A stretch of 64,000 nt of DNA, from assembly GCF_017848645.1 (NCBI RefSeq), contig NZ_JAFEIF010000032.1, positions 1 through 64,000 on the forward strand. The letters are read 5' to 3'. Shown piece after piece: positions 8,978-17,258 of the stretch; position 1 is the stretch's first letter, and each line of letters opens with the position of its first letter. The notes under the pieces were generated by a model. It was not told the DNA's origin, searched no databases, and worked only from the letters and a program-made list of their open reading frames with translations. The stretch is from Limnohabitans sp. GTDB taxonomy: Bacteria > Pseudomonadota > Gammaproteobacteria > Burkholderiales > Burkholderiaceae_C. The translations under genes and the position numbers were made by a program.

Positions 8978-9293
8978 TGACCCCAAGCCTGCATTCAAGC
9001 TGCTGGCCATGCGTTTGTCTGTTCGGCAGGACGCCTGGCTTGTCGGGCATGGCGCAGGGAGAGGTCTTTTTGCCCAGGAGCCAAGTGGCGCAGTGCGTGG
9101 CCGAGATCCCCATGCAAGCCGATCAGACGGTCTTGTTGATCTGAGCATCCAAAGCGGCTCACCTGCCGTGACCCAGGCGCTGGAAGGGCTGGGCTTCACC
9201 AACATCCGACATGTACATGGTGGCAGGCACGAGTGGGCCAAGCGCGGTTGGCTCTTGGTCAAGCCGGAAAATCTGGAGGGGCCGTCCAGGTGA
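8978..9293 (+). pseudogene. Broken rhodanese gene
   Basis: Three reading frames together spell a single-domain rhodanese. Frame one gives VRQDAWLVGH (to about 9050). Frame two gives EVFLPRSQVAQCVAEIP and QADQTVLLI (9058-9138). Frame three gives QSG then LEGLGFTNIRHVHGGRHEW to the stop at 9293. The second shift is at the catalytic loop: the five bases AGCAT at about 9142-9146 split the codon for the active-site Cys, and removing them restores ICQSGS. A Tyr/Leu-rich upstream part is not recognisable, so the start is unknown. A functional rhodanese gene is present at 16296. Sequencing error could explain one shift, less easily both. Confidence 0.7.
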
Positions 9294-9442
9294 TCAGCTT
9301 GTCAGCCAAGAGACGTCCCCAGCCTACTTTTTGACCGCTGCTTGGTGCAAGACTTGAATGAATGTCGGCCGTTGGTGCCTGGAGCGGCTGCGGTGCTACC
9401 GCTCAATTCCTGGGTGGACGCAAATCAGGCGGAGCTTGGGTT

Positions 9443-9688
9443 TCAAGCGAACTTGGTCAGCATTTCCGCCACGTGCTCGGGCGACTGATCCCCTTGCTCG
9501 ATCATGCAGCCGACCATGGAGAAAAAGGATTTGTCCAGCGCCTTGCGGGCGGCGGCCATTTGTTGGGCAATTTTTTCGCAATCGGCATCGGCTTCGATGA
9601 GTTTTTGCAAACCGCGAAGCTGCCCTTCAATGCGGGCCAAGCGGGCGCACAGGTTTTTCTTTTTCTCGGCGTTCACGATTCGGCTCAT
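9443..9688 (-). CDS. CsoR/FrmR/CstR-family repressor
   Basis: 81 residues, all-helical DUF156 fold: KKKNLCARLARIEGQLRGL in helix 1, DADCEKIAQQMAAARKAL in helix 2, then CMIEQG in helix 2/3. Members bind DNA as tetramers and release it on sensing Cu(I), Ni(II), formaldehyde or persulfide. Here Cys14, Cys37 and Cys61 are present. The His expected 25 residues after Cys37 in CsoR, RcnR and FrmR is Met62, and the second Cys sits one position earlier. A sulfur-species sensor like CstR is the likeliest role given the neighbouring rhodanese and sulfur genes. It lies downstream of an ArsR gene and could be the last gene of that transcript. Confidence 0.82.
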   Translation of the reverse strand: MSRIVNAEKKKNLCARLARIEGQLRGLQKLIEADADCEKIAQQMAAARKALDKSFFSMVGCMIEQGDQSPEHVAEMLTKFA

Positions 9689-9839
9689 GCAGGTCTCCTG
9701 AGTGGCCCTTGAGTGGAGGGTAGGGCTGTTGGAGCGCCATGATAGCTTTTTGTGATGCGTTCAGATTCAGGACGTGGGTTGGTGCGTCCAGCGGCGACTG
9801 AGCATGCGGGGGTGCATGCCTAGCGAAATGCCCGAGAGG

Positions 9840-10175
9840 TCAACCCGGCGTGAACAAGGCCCGGTCGCTGGAAGTTTGTTCGTATTGCCGCGCGATGTTG
9901 GCGCAGACCAGGTCGCACAGGGCGTAGATGGAGGGATCGCTCACTTTGTAGAACACACTGGCGCCCCGGCTCTCGCGCGCGACGATGCCGTGCTGCGCCA
10001 AGTGAGACAAGTGGCGTGACACGTTGGCCGCCGAGTAACCCGAAAGCTGGGCCAATTCGCCCACGTTGTGTTCGGTGTCGCGCAGCAGATTCAGGATTTT
10101 CAGGCGTGTGGGCTCCGACAGCGCCTGGAAATAGGCCGCAATCTGATCGAGGGCTTTGGCTGGCAGGTCTTTCAT
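9840..10175 (-). CDS. ArsR family repressor of the RND operon
   Basis: 111 residues from the ATG of MKDLPAKALDQIAAYF, chosen because GGAG lies 5 bases before it. Longer frames reach a TTG at 10268 but lack a ribosome site and would run through the promoter dyad. Winged helix-turn-helix: LSEPTRLKILNLL, VGELAQLSGYSAANVSRHL as recognition helix, then a beta-wing (ESRGASVFYKV). Cys87 and Cys91 form a C-x3-C in the last helix (YALCDLVCANI); the helix-2 Cys of SqrR/BigR is Asn here. It is divergent from the efflux operon, which it presumably represses in response to a thiol-reactive signal or metal. Confidence 0.85.
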   Translation of the reverse strand: MKDLPAKALDQIAAYFQALSEPTRLKILNLLRDTEHNVGELAQLSGYSAANVSRHLSHLAQHGIVARESRGASVFYKVSDPSIYALCDLVCANIARQYEQTSSDRALFTPG

Positions 10176-10248
10176 GAGCGCTCCATTACACAACAAATCA
10201 AGCGATTGCCGGACACTGTTTGACGTGTTGCTGAAGTTCATTGTATCA

Positions 10249-10280
10249 TTGCGCATATAAGCAAACAACTAAATGCGCAA
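10249..10280. promoter_or_regulatory. Candidate ArsR operator upstream of RND operon
   Basis: A perfect 8-base inverted repeat, TTGCGCAT - 16 bases - ATGCGCAA, lies in the 132-base divergent region between the ArsR gene and the adaptor gene, ending 27 bases before the adaptor ATG. The position suits control of both transcripts. Assignment to this ArsR protein is inference. Confidence 0.45.
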
Positions 10281-10307
10281 AATCAACGGTTTGACGGAGA
10301 AGCTTTG

Positions 10308-11384
10308 ATGAACAGACGATTGATACTGGCCTCGGCCATGGCACTGACTGGTTTGACCAGCGTCCCAGTTTGGGCCAATGCCGATGCGGCAGCGGTCAAA
10401 AGTGTGGCCGCCCAAGCCAGTGCGGCGGGTGCTCAAGAGGTGAGCCTGGATGCGGTGGTCGAGGCGGTGCGCCAGGCCACCTTGTCGGCCCAGGTCCCCG
10501 GGGCCATTGTCAGTTTGAACGTCAAGGCCGGTGACCGGGTGCGGGCCGGGCAAGAGTTGCTGCGTATTGATGCCAGCGCTGCCCAGCAAAACGTGGCGGG
10601 CAGCAACGCCCAGCTCGAAGCCGCGCAGGCCAATTTGCGCGTGGCCAGCAAAGAGCTGGACCGCCAAAAGCAACTCTTCCAGAAGCAGTACATCAGCCAG
10701 GGCGCACTCGAACGCGCCCAAGCCCAGTACGAAGCCGCTCAGGCGCAGGTGAATGCCCAGCAAGCCCAAACCCGCGCGGCCCAAACCCAGACGGGTTTCT
10801 TCAGCGTGCGTGCCCCCTTTAATGGCGTGGTGTCCGATGTGCCCGTCACCTTGGGTGACATGGCCATGCCGGGCCGCCCCTTGATGACCTTGCACGACCC
10901 CTCGGCTTTGCGCGTGAGCGCGGCGGTGCCGCAGTCGATGATTCAAGGTGTTCGCAACCAGTTGAAATCGGTGCGTTATGAGATCGCGGGCCACACCAGC
11001 GTGGCAGCGGCCAGCGTGCAACTGATGCCTGCTGTAGACCCGGTGACGCACACCGCACAGTTGCGTGTGGCATTGCCAGCGGGCGTTGAGGGCTTGGTGC
11101 CCGGCATGTTCGCCCGGGTTTGGGTGCCTGGCAGCTCGGCCAGCGCTGCGGCCCAGAACGGAGCCAAGGATGCAGCCCAAGCCGGCCGCGTTTTCTTGCC
11201 GCTCACAGCCATCGTGCGCCGCGCCGAAATGACCGGTGTTTACGTGATGGACGCAAAAGGCCAACCGCGTTTGCGCCAAGTGCGCTTGGGGCGCACCACT
11301 GGTCAGACCGTCGAGGTGCTGTCCGGTGTGAGCGCGGGTGAGCAGGTGGTGACCGAGCCCGCCAGCCTTGGCAAGAAACTCTGA
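10308..11384 (+). CDS. RND efflux periplasmic adaptor (MFP) subunit
   Basis: 358 residues; bridges the inner-membrane pump and outer-membrane channel. The start is the ATG 8 bases after GGAGA; the preceding in-frame TTG is unlikely. Signal peptide about residues 1-24 (LILASAMALTGL to VWANA). A biotinyl-lipoyl half (VEAVRQATLSAQVPGAIVS, then AGDRVRAGQELLRID) is followed by an alpha-helical hairpin about 95-160 rich in Gln/Ala (KELDRQKQLFQKQYIS). The second lipoyl half (FFSVRAPFNGVVSDV) and a beta-barrel domain follow. The pump gene begins 11 bases downstream, so the two are one operon. Confidence 0.9.
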   Translation: MNRRLILASAMALTGLTSVPVWANADAAAVKSVAAQASAAGAQEVSLDAVVEAVRQATLSAQVPGAIVSLNVKAGDRVRAGQELLRIDASAAQQNVAGSNAQLEAAQANLRVASKELDRQKQLFQKQYISQGALERAQAQYEAAQAQVNAQQAQTRAAQTQTGFFSVRAPFNGVVSDVPVTLGDMAMPGRPLMTLHDPSALRVSAAVPQSMIQGVRNQLKSVRYEIAGHTSVAAASVQLMPAVDPVTHTAQLRVALPAGVEGLVPGMFARVWVPGSSASAAAQNGAKDAAQAGRVFLPLTAIVRRAEMTGVYVMDAKGQPRLRQVRLGRTTGQTVEVLSGVSAGEQVVTEPASLGKKL

Positions 11385-11395
11385 AAGAGAATCCC

Positions 11396-14300
11396 ATGAG
11401 CGAGCACAAAATGGGCATTTCAGGCCGCATCGCGGCGATGTTTCAGAGCGCGCAGATCACGCCTTTGCTGGCGCTGGTGGCGTTTTTGCTGGGCGTGTTT
11501 GCCGTGATGGTGACGCCCCGCGAAGAAGAGCCACAAATCAACGTGACCATGGCCAATGTGATCGCGCCGTTCCCGGGTGCATCGGTGCGCGATGTGGAGC
11601 AAATGGTGGCGATCCCGGCCGAGCAGGTGCTCTCCAAAATCGCGGGTGTCGAGCATGTGTATTCGGTCTCTCGCCCCGGCGTGGCCATCCTGACGGTGCA
11701 GTTCAAGGTGGGCGTGCCGCGCACCGAGGCGCTGGTCAAGTTGCACGACACGATCCGCGAAAATTCTGACTGGTTGCCCCGCAACCTGGGTCTGCCTGAA
11801 CCTTTGATCAAGCCCAAGGGCATCGACGATGTGCCCATCGTATCGCTTACCTTGCATGGCAAAAATGCAGACGTGAGCGCCTTTGATCTGGAGCGCGTGG
11901 CGCACAGCATCGAGGCCGACATCAAGCGCGTGCCTGGCACCCGCGATGTGGTCACCATCGGTGGTCCGCGCCGCGCGGTGTTGGTGCAGATCGACCCGCA
12001 GCGCATGAACGGCTCGGGCGTGACGGTGCACGACTTGCGCATGGCCTTGCAGTCCGCCAACCTCGGCTTGTCAGTCGGTGAATTGTTGGGTGCCAACCAG
12101 AGCGTGGCCATCGAAGCCGGCCCACACCTGGCGCAAGCCAGCGACGTGGCCGATCTGGTCGTGCAAGTGGTGCAGGGCAAGCCCGTCTTCTTGAAAGACG
12201 TGGCTGACGTGAAAGACGGCCCCATGCCGGCTGAGCGTTATGTCTGGCACGGCAACAACGCCCAAAATGGCGGCGAGGAGTTTGCCGCCGTGACGCTGTC
12301 GATCACCAAAAAATCGGGCGAAAACGCCATCGATGTGGCCAATGGCGTCAAGAGCCGCGTCGAGAAGCTGCAAGGCACGGTGATCCCTGACAACGTGCAG
12401 GTGGTGGAGACCCGCAACTACGGTGAAACCGCCAACGACAAGGCGCAAAAACTGATTCAGAAGCTGCTGTTTGCCACCGCTTCGGTCGTGGCGCTGGTGT
12501 TCATGGCGCTGGGCCGCCGCGAGGCGGCCATCGTCGGCGTGGCGGTCATCTTGACGCTGACGGCGACTTTGTTCGCCTCTTGGGCCTGGGGCTTCACGCT
12601 CAACCGCGTGTCGCTGTTTGCCCTGATTTTTTCCATCGGCATTTTGGTGGACGACGCGATCGTGGTGGTGGAGAACATCCACCGCCACCAGCAGCTGTAC
12701 CCGGGCAAGAGCATCCGCGAGATCATCCCCGGTGCGGTGGATGAAGTCGGTGGCCCCACCATCTTGGCCACTTTCACGGTGATCGCGGCCTTGTTGCCCA
12801 TGGCCTTTGTGAGCGGCCTGATGGGCCCCTACATGAGCCCGATCCCGATCAATGCCAGCTTGGGCATGCTGTTGTCGCTGGCCATTGCCTTTGTCATCAC
12901 GCCCTGGTTGTCGGGCATGTGGATGAAGCCGTCTTCGGGTCATGCGCATGACGCGGCAGGCGGGCACAGCGGTCTGAGCGCCAAGCTCGAACCGTTGTTC
13001 GAAAAAATCTTCAAGCCTTTGCTCGACACCCAATCAGGTGGGCGCAACCGCAAGCTGCTGGGTTTGGGCATCGCGGGTTTGATCGCTTTGTCCTTGGTGC
13101 TGCCGGTCACTGGGCTGGTCATGCTCAAGATGCTGCCCTTTGACGACAAGTCGGAGTTTCAGGTGGTGGTGGACATGCCTGCGGGCACACCTTTGGAGAA
13201 AACCGCCGCAGTGATGCGCGAACTGGGCGGCCACTTGGCCACCGTGCCCGAGGTGACGCATTACCAAGCCTATGTGGGCACGGCTTCGCCGATCAACTTC
13301 AACGGTCTGGTGCGCCAGTACTACCTGCGTGCAGGCGCCGAGCTGGGTGATATTCAGGTGAATCTGGTGCGCAAGTCTGAGCGCAGCGACAAGAGCCATG
13401 TGATCGCTACGCGTGTGCGTCCGGCCTTGCAAGAGATCGGTCGACGTCACGGGGCCAACGTCAAAGTGGTGGAAGTACCACCAGGCCCGCCCGTGATGTC
13501 GCCCATCGTGGCCGAGATTTATGGGCCCGATGCCGAAGGCCGTCGCCAAGTGGCCAAGTTGGTGCGCGCCGTGTTCGAAAAGACCGAAGGTGTGGTGGAC
13601 ATCGACGACAGCTCGATTGCCGATGCACCGCGCAAGCTGCTGCTGGTGGACCGCCGCAAAGCGGCCGTGCTGGGTGTGTCGCAGCAAGCCATCGTGACCA
13701 CCTTGCGTGCAGGTTTGGCGGGCGAGTCTGTCACGTATTTGCATGATGGCAGCAAGTACCCGGTGCCCGCCTTGATTCAGCTGCCCGAGCAGCTGCATGG
13801 CGATCTGGACGCCTTGCTGCAGCTGGGCGTGAAAAGCGCCACGGGCAAGGTGGTGCCCCTGCGCGAGCTGGTCACCGTGAGCGACACCCTGCGTGAGCAG
13901 CCTGTCATCCACAAAGACCTGCTGCCCGTGAACTTTGTGAATGCCGACATGGCCGGCAAAGTGGACAGCCCCTTGTACGGTTTGTTCAAGATGCGCGGCG
14001 ACGTGGCCCAGATCAAAGGCCCGGACGGTGAGCGGATTGAAGAGTACTTCATCAGCCAGCCCGACGACGCCTGGCGCGGTTACAGCATCAAGTGGGATGG
14101 CGAGTCGCAAATCACGTATGAGACTTTCCGCGACATGGGCGCTGCCTATGGGGTGGGCCTGATCCTGATCTATTTGCTGGTGGTGGCGCAGTTTGGCTCC
14201 TACCTCACGCCTCTGATCATCATGGCACCCATTCCACTGACCATCATTGGCGTGATGCCAGGCCACGCCCTGCTGAATGCCCAATACACCGCCACCAGCA

Positions 14301-14611
14301 TGATCGGCATGATCGCGCTGGCGGGCATCATCGTGCGCAACTCGATCTTGTTGGTGGACTTCATCAACCTGCAGGTGAACAGCGGCATGGACTTCAAGCG
14401 GGCGATTGTGCAGTCGGCCATCACCCGTGCCCAGCCCATCATGCTAACGGGCCTGGCGGCCATGATCGGGGCCTTCTTCATTGTGGATGACCCGATCTTC
14501 AACGGCCTGGCCATTTCGCTGATCTTTGGCATCTTTGTGTCCACCGTGCTGACGCTGGTCGTCATCCCGACTTTGTATTACGTGGCGTACCGCAAAAAGT
14601 ACGGCGCTTGA
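11396..14611 (+). CDS. RND family efflux pump, inner-membrane subunit
   Basis: 1071 residues with the 12-helix AcrB/MexB-like layout: one N-terminal helix (ITPLLALVAFLLGVFAV), a large periplasmic domain, helices 2-6, a second periplasmic domain, then helices 8-12. The proton-relay Asp pair is seen in GILVDDAIVVVENIHRH, together with RND motifs such as GGPTILATFTVIAALLP. The N-terminal TPREEEPQINV is typical of a proteobacterial branch often annotated only as efflux RND permease. Substrate cannot be read from sequence. Its operon also holds a DUF2892 protein, TolC and a rhodanese, suggesting a sulfur- or metal-related substrate rather than an antibiotic. Confidence 0.92.
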   Translation: MSEHKMGISGRIAAMFQSAQITPLLALVAFLLGVFAVMVTPREEEPQINVTMANVIAPFPGASVRDVEQMVAIPAEQVLSKIAGVEHVYSVSRPGVAILTVQFKVGVPRTEALVKLHDTIRENSDWLPRNLGLPEPLIKPKGIDDVPIVSLTLHGKNADVSAFDLERVAHSIEADIKRVPGTRDVVTIGGPRRAVLVQIDPQRMNGSGVTVHDLRMALQSANLGLSVGELLGANQSVAIEAGPHLAQASDVADLVVQVVQGKPVFLKDVADVKDGPMPAERYVWHGNNAQNGGEEFAAVTLSITKKSGENAIDVANGVKSRVEKLQGTVIPDNVQVVETRNYGETANDKAQKLIQKLLFATASVVALVFMALGRREAAIVGVAVILTLTATLFASWAWGFTLNRVSLFALIFSIGILVDDAIVVVENIHRHQQLYPGKSIREIIPGAVDEVGGPTILATFTVIAALLPMAFVSGLMGPYMSPIPINASLGMLLSLAIAFVITPWLSGMWMKPSSGHAHDAAGGHSGLSAKLEPLFEKIFKPLLDTQSGGRNRKLLGLGIAGLIALSLVLPVTGLVMLKMLPFDDKSEFQVVVDMPAGTPLEKTAAVMRELGGHLATVPEVTHYQAYVGTASPINFNGLVRQYYLRAGAELGDIQVNLVRKSERSDKSHVIATRVRPALQEIGRRHGANVKVVEVPPGPPVMSPIVAEIYGPDAEGRRQVAKLVRAVFEKTEGVVDIDDSSIADAPRKLLLVDRRKAAVLGVSQQAIVTTLRAGLAGESVTYLHDGSKYPVPALIQLPEQLHGDLDALLQLGVKSATGKVVPLRELVTVSDTLREQPVIHKDLLPVNFVNADMAGKVDSPLYGLFKMRGDVAQIKGPDGERIEEYFISQPDDAWRGYSIKWDGESQITYETFRDMGAAYGVGLILIYLLVVAQFGSYLTPLIIMAPIPLTIIGVMPGHALLNAQYTATSMIGMIALAGIIVRNSILLVDFINLQVNSGMDFKRAIVQSAITRAQPIMLTGLAAMIGAFFIVDDPIFNGLAISLIFGIFVSTVLTLVVIPTLYYVAYRKKYGA

Positions 14612-14647
14612 CTTGTTTCTTTCTTTCATCAACTGGAGTAAATCATC

Positions 14648-14857
14648 ATGAAATCTTGGCAAATCGTTCGTTTGGTCGCTGGCTTTTTTGTCTTGTTGTC
14701 TTTGGCTTTGGGCGTGCAGGCCAGCCCCGTTTTTGTGAATGAGTGGTGGTTGGCTTTCACCGCGTTTGTGGGTTTGAATTTGCTGCAAAGCGCCCTGACC
14801 AAGTGGTGCTTGATGGAGACCATCTTGCGCAAATTCGGCGTCGAGTGCGGCTGCTGA
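14648..14857 (+). CDS. DUF2892 family small membrane protein
   Basis: 69 residues with two membrane helices (IVRLVAGFFVLLSLALGV and WWLAFTAFVGLNLLQSAL) and the family ending, CLMETILRKFGVECGC, with three Cys. DUF2892 domains occur alone or fused to rhodanese (YgaP-like), where they form the membrane part. CTGGAG lies about 10 bases before the ATG. It sits between pump and TolC genes in the same operon, with a rhodanese gene two positions downstream, so the YgaP pairing may exist here as separate proteins. The start is well supported. Confidence 0.82.
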   Translation: MKSWQIVRLVAGFFVLLSLALGVQASPVFVNEWWLAFTAFVGLNLLQSALTKWCLMETILRKFGVECGC

Positions 14858-14867
14858 TCTGGCCGTC

Positions 14868-16265
14868 ATGCCCGCCATGCGTTCGCCCTTGTTCAAACCC
14901 CGGCCCCTGAGCGGCTGGGTGCTGGCGGCCCTGCTGGCCAGTCCTTCCGTGCAGGCCTTGGATTTGTTGCAAACCTGGGAGCAGGCGCGTGCGCACGACC
15001 CACAAATGCAGGTGGTCGCCGCCACGCGCTCATCGGTGCAAGCCTTTGAAGCGCAAGCCCAAGCTTTGTGGCGACCGGTGCTGATGGGCAGCGCCACGGT
15101 GGGCGCCATGTCGGCGGACACCAGCATGCAGGGCGCACAGTTTTCAGCACCCGGTTTTGGGCAATCCGCTGGGGTGTCTTTCGCCACCTCGGCCAGTGCA
15201 GCCACCTCCACGCGTTGGTCGCTGCAGGCCAAACAGCCGCTTTATAGCCCCGAGCGCCAGGCCCAGCAAGCCCAGCTGCACACCGCAGCGGGCGTGGCCG
15301 AGCTGCGTGCCGACCTGGCCCAACAACAGTTCATGCTGCTCACAGCGCAAAGGTATTTCAATCTGCTGCTGGCCGAGCGCCAGGAGCAGGTGCTGAAAAA
15401 CCAGTACGCCGCTGTGAGCCGCTCACTGACCGAAGCCAAAGACCGCTTTGCCTTGGGCGATTTGCCGGTCACCGACACGCACGAGGCCGCTGCCCGTGCC
15501 GAAGGCCTGAAGGCGCAGTTGCTGGCTGCTGGCAGTGAAGTGCAAATGGCCCGCAGTGTGTTGACCGACTCCACCCGGCTGGGTCCCGATGCTTTGAAGC
15601 CACTTTCGCCCAAGGGCGATGCGGCCGTCACTGCCGTGCCCGTTTTGGCGCAGGTGCTGGAGCAGGTGCGCGAGGCCAACACGGGCGTGCGCTTGCAAAA
15701 AGCCCAGCAAGACGTGGCCCAGGCGGAGCTTCAAAAGCACCAGCGCAGTGGCGGTGTCACGCTGGATTTGGTGGCTTCGGCAGGTCGTGAGCGCTTGAGC
15801 GGCGAGGGTGATTTCGGCCCATCGGCCAACAGCCAAGGCCAGCAGATGGTAGGCCTGAGCCTGAATGTGCCTTTGTACACGGGCGGCTGGCGCAGCGCCA
15901 AGCTGCAAGAAGCGGTGGATGCCCAGGCGCGGGCTGCAGCCGAAGTGGACTTGGCGGTGCAGCAAGCACAGCAGCAAGCCCGCTCCGTTTGGCTGGCGCT
16001 GGAGACAGGCCCCGCCCGTTTGGCTGCCCTCAAAGCTTCTTGGCAGGCCAGCACGGCACGTCTGGATGCCACCCGTTTGGGCCGTCAAGTGGGCGACCGC
16101 ACCACGCTGGCGCTGCTGCAAGCCGAAAACGATGCCGCCCAAGCCGAGCTGGCCTGGCTGCGTGCACAGACCGAGTGGCTGCTCACCCGCTTGCAGCTCG
16201 ACGCTTTGACTGGCAGCATGACGGTGCAAAGCCTGCAAGCCCTGAACGCCCAGTTGGCACCTTGA
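14868..16265 (+). CDS. TolC family outer-membrane efflux channel
   Basis: 465 residues; probable outer-membrane exit duct for the RND pump. The start at 14868 is 11 bases after the DUF2892 stop; an internal ATG at 14877 is an alternative, and neither has a strong ribosome site. Signal peptide about residues 12-33 (LSGWVLAALLASPSVQA). The two-fold repeat of long coiled-coil helices typical of TolC is seen (LADLAQQQFMLLTAQRYFNL, and the LAWLRAQTEWLLTRLQLDAL end of the second repeat). The outer-membrane strand segment SLNVPLYTGGW is also characteristic. Confidence 0.88.
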   Translation: MPAMRSPLFKPRPLSGWVLAALLASPSVQALDLLQTWEQARAHDPQMQVVAATRSSVQAFEAQAQALWRPVLMGSATVGAMSADTSMQGAQFSAPGFGQSAGVSFATSASAATSTRWSLQAKQPLYSPERQAQQAQLHTAAGVAELRADLAQQQFMLLTAQRYFNLLLAERQEQVLKNQYAAVSRSLTEAKDRFALGDLPVTDTHEAAARAEGLKAQLLAAGSEVQMARSVLTDSTRLGPDALKPLSPKGDAAVTAVPVLAQVLEQVREANTGVRLQKAQQDVAQAELQKHQRSGGVTLDLVASAGRERLSGEGDFGPSANSQGQQMVGLSLNVPLYTGGWRSAKLQEAVDAQARAAAEVDLAVQQAQQQARSVWLALETGPARLAALKASWQASTARLDATRLGRQVGDRTTLALLQAENDAAQAELAWLRAQTEWLLTRLQLDALTGSMTVQSLQALNAQLAP

Positions 16266-16295
16266 GCCCCCTAATTAGAAACTGAAGGAGACACC

Positions 16296-16676
16296 ATGAA
16301 AACAGCCCACGACCTGGTTCTGCAAGCCAAGGCCAACGTCCGCGAGATCGCCTTGCAAGACGCCGAAGACGCCATTCGCCAAGCCGATGTCTTGATCGAC
16401 GTGCGCGAGGCCGATGAGTTTGCCGCAGGCCACCTGCCGGGTGCCGTGCTGGTGCCCCGGGGCTTGCTCGAGTTCAAGCTCAGCGGCACGCCCGCATTGT
16501 CAGGCCGCGACCTGAAGGTCGTGCTGTACTGCAAGACCAGCGGCCGCGCAGCCTTGGCTGCTCAAACCATGCAGAGCATGGGTTACCTCAATGTGTCATC
16601 CATTGCAGGAGGTTTTGATGCTTGGGCTGCTGCTGGCAAAGCGGTGGTTAAACCCGAGCCGACTGCATTTGAGTGA
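16296..16676 (+). CDS. Rhodanese-like sulfurtransferase
   Basis: 126 residues, a single rhodanese domain in the cytoplasm (no signal peptide). Motifs: VLIDVREADEFAAGHLPGAV (about 32-51), the catalytic loop YCKTSGRAAL with Cys near residue 75, and SIAGGFDAWAAAG at the end. It would carry persulfide sulfur between donors such as thiosulfate or glutathione persulfide and acceptors. GAAGGAGA precedes the ATG. It starts 30 bases after tolC, so the efflux operon probably ends with it. A related but broken gene lies at about 8978-9293. Confidence 0.9.
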   Translation: MKTAHDLVLQAKANVREIALQDAEDAIRQADVLIDVREADEFAAGHLPGAVLVPRGLLEFKLSGTPALSGRDLKVVLYCKTSGRAALAAQTMQSMGYLNVSSIAGGFDAWAAAGKAVVKPEPTAFE

Positions 16677-16832
16677 GTCAGATGGCCGTGTTTTGGGGAT
16701 GGCTTTGGGTCTTTTTACGGCTTGCCCTCAGTAAAATTCACCAGCCCAACTTGAGCGGTTTTTTTCAAAGCCGTCTTGATTTAGGTTAAATTAGCGGTTG
16801 GTTATATTAAAAACCCCTCACATGGAGCCCTC

Positions 16833-17141
16833 ATGAAACTGATTTTTGCTGCTGCTGCCGTCTCTGCCCTGATGTCAGCCCCCGCCTTCGCCAACATGGA
16901 CATGGCCAAGAAAAATGCTTGCATGGCCTGCCATGCAGTGGACAAGAAAATGGTGGGGCCTTCCTACCAGGATGTGGCCAAGAAATACGGCGGTCAAAAA
17001 GACGCGGCAGCAACTTTGGCCAAGAGCATCAAAGCCGGTGGTTCTGGCAAGTGGGGCCCAGTGCCCATGCCCGCCCAAGCGGCATTGAGCGATGCCGACG
17101 CCCTGACGCTGGCCACCTGGATTTTGGCTGGTGCCAAGTAA
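16833..17141 (+). CDS. Small periplasmic c-type cytochrome (c551/c552 class)
   Basis: 102 residues with a Sec signal peptide (about 1-20, ending AFA). One heme attachment site, Cys30-x2-Cys33-His34 (CMACH), with a likely axial Met in VPMPAQA. Size and layout match class I monoheme cytochromes that shuttle electrons to terminal oxidases. GGAGCC lies 7 bases before the ATG. It could accept electrons from the Sox system encoded 3 kb downstream; its C-terminal half resembles the second heme domain of the SoxD protein in this window (KKxVGP, KAGG, MPAQ). A strong terminator follows. Confidence 0.9.
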   Translation: MKLIFAAAAVSALMSAPAFANMDMAKKNACMACHAVDKKMVGPSYQDVAKKYGGQKDAAATLAKSIKAGGSGKWGPVPMPAQAALSDADALTLATWILAGAK

Positions 17142-17210
17142 ATCAAGCCCTTGCAGGCTTGATCGCCATGGCATGATTTAGAAAGCTCGATTGGTACTCG
17201 TGGCTTTTTT

Positions 17211-17244
17211 GCCGCTCAAGGGTCTGCCCTTGAGCGGCTTTTTT
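17211..17244 (+). terminator. Rho-independent terminator after cytochrome gene
   Basis: A perfect 12-base-pair stem (GCCGCTCAAGGG / CCCTTGAGCGGC) with a 4-base loop is followed by six T. It lies 70 bases after the cytochrome stop and 15 bases before the next gene, so it should insulate the two cytochrome genes. Confidence 0.85.
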
Positions 17245-17258
17245 GATGGGAGACTTGA

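Noticed and set aside
9294-9442. Further coding sequence after the broken rhodanese gene
   Set aside because: No frame gives a recognisable peptide; it is probably decayed or untranslated sequence before the CsoR gene end.
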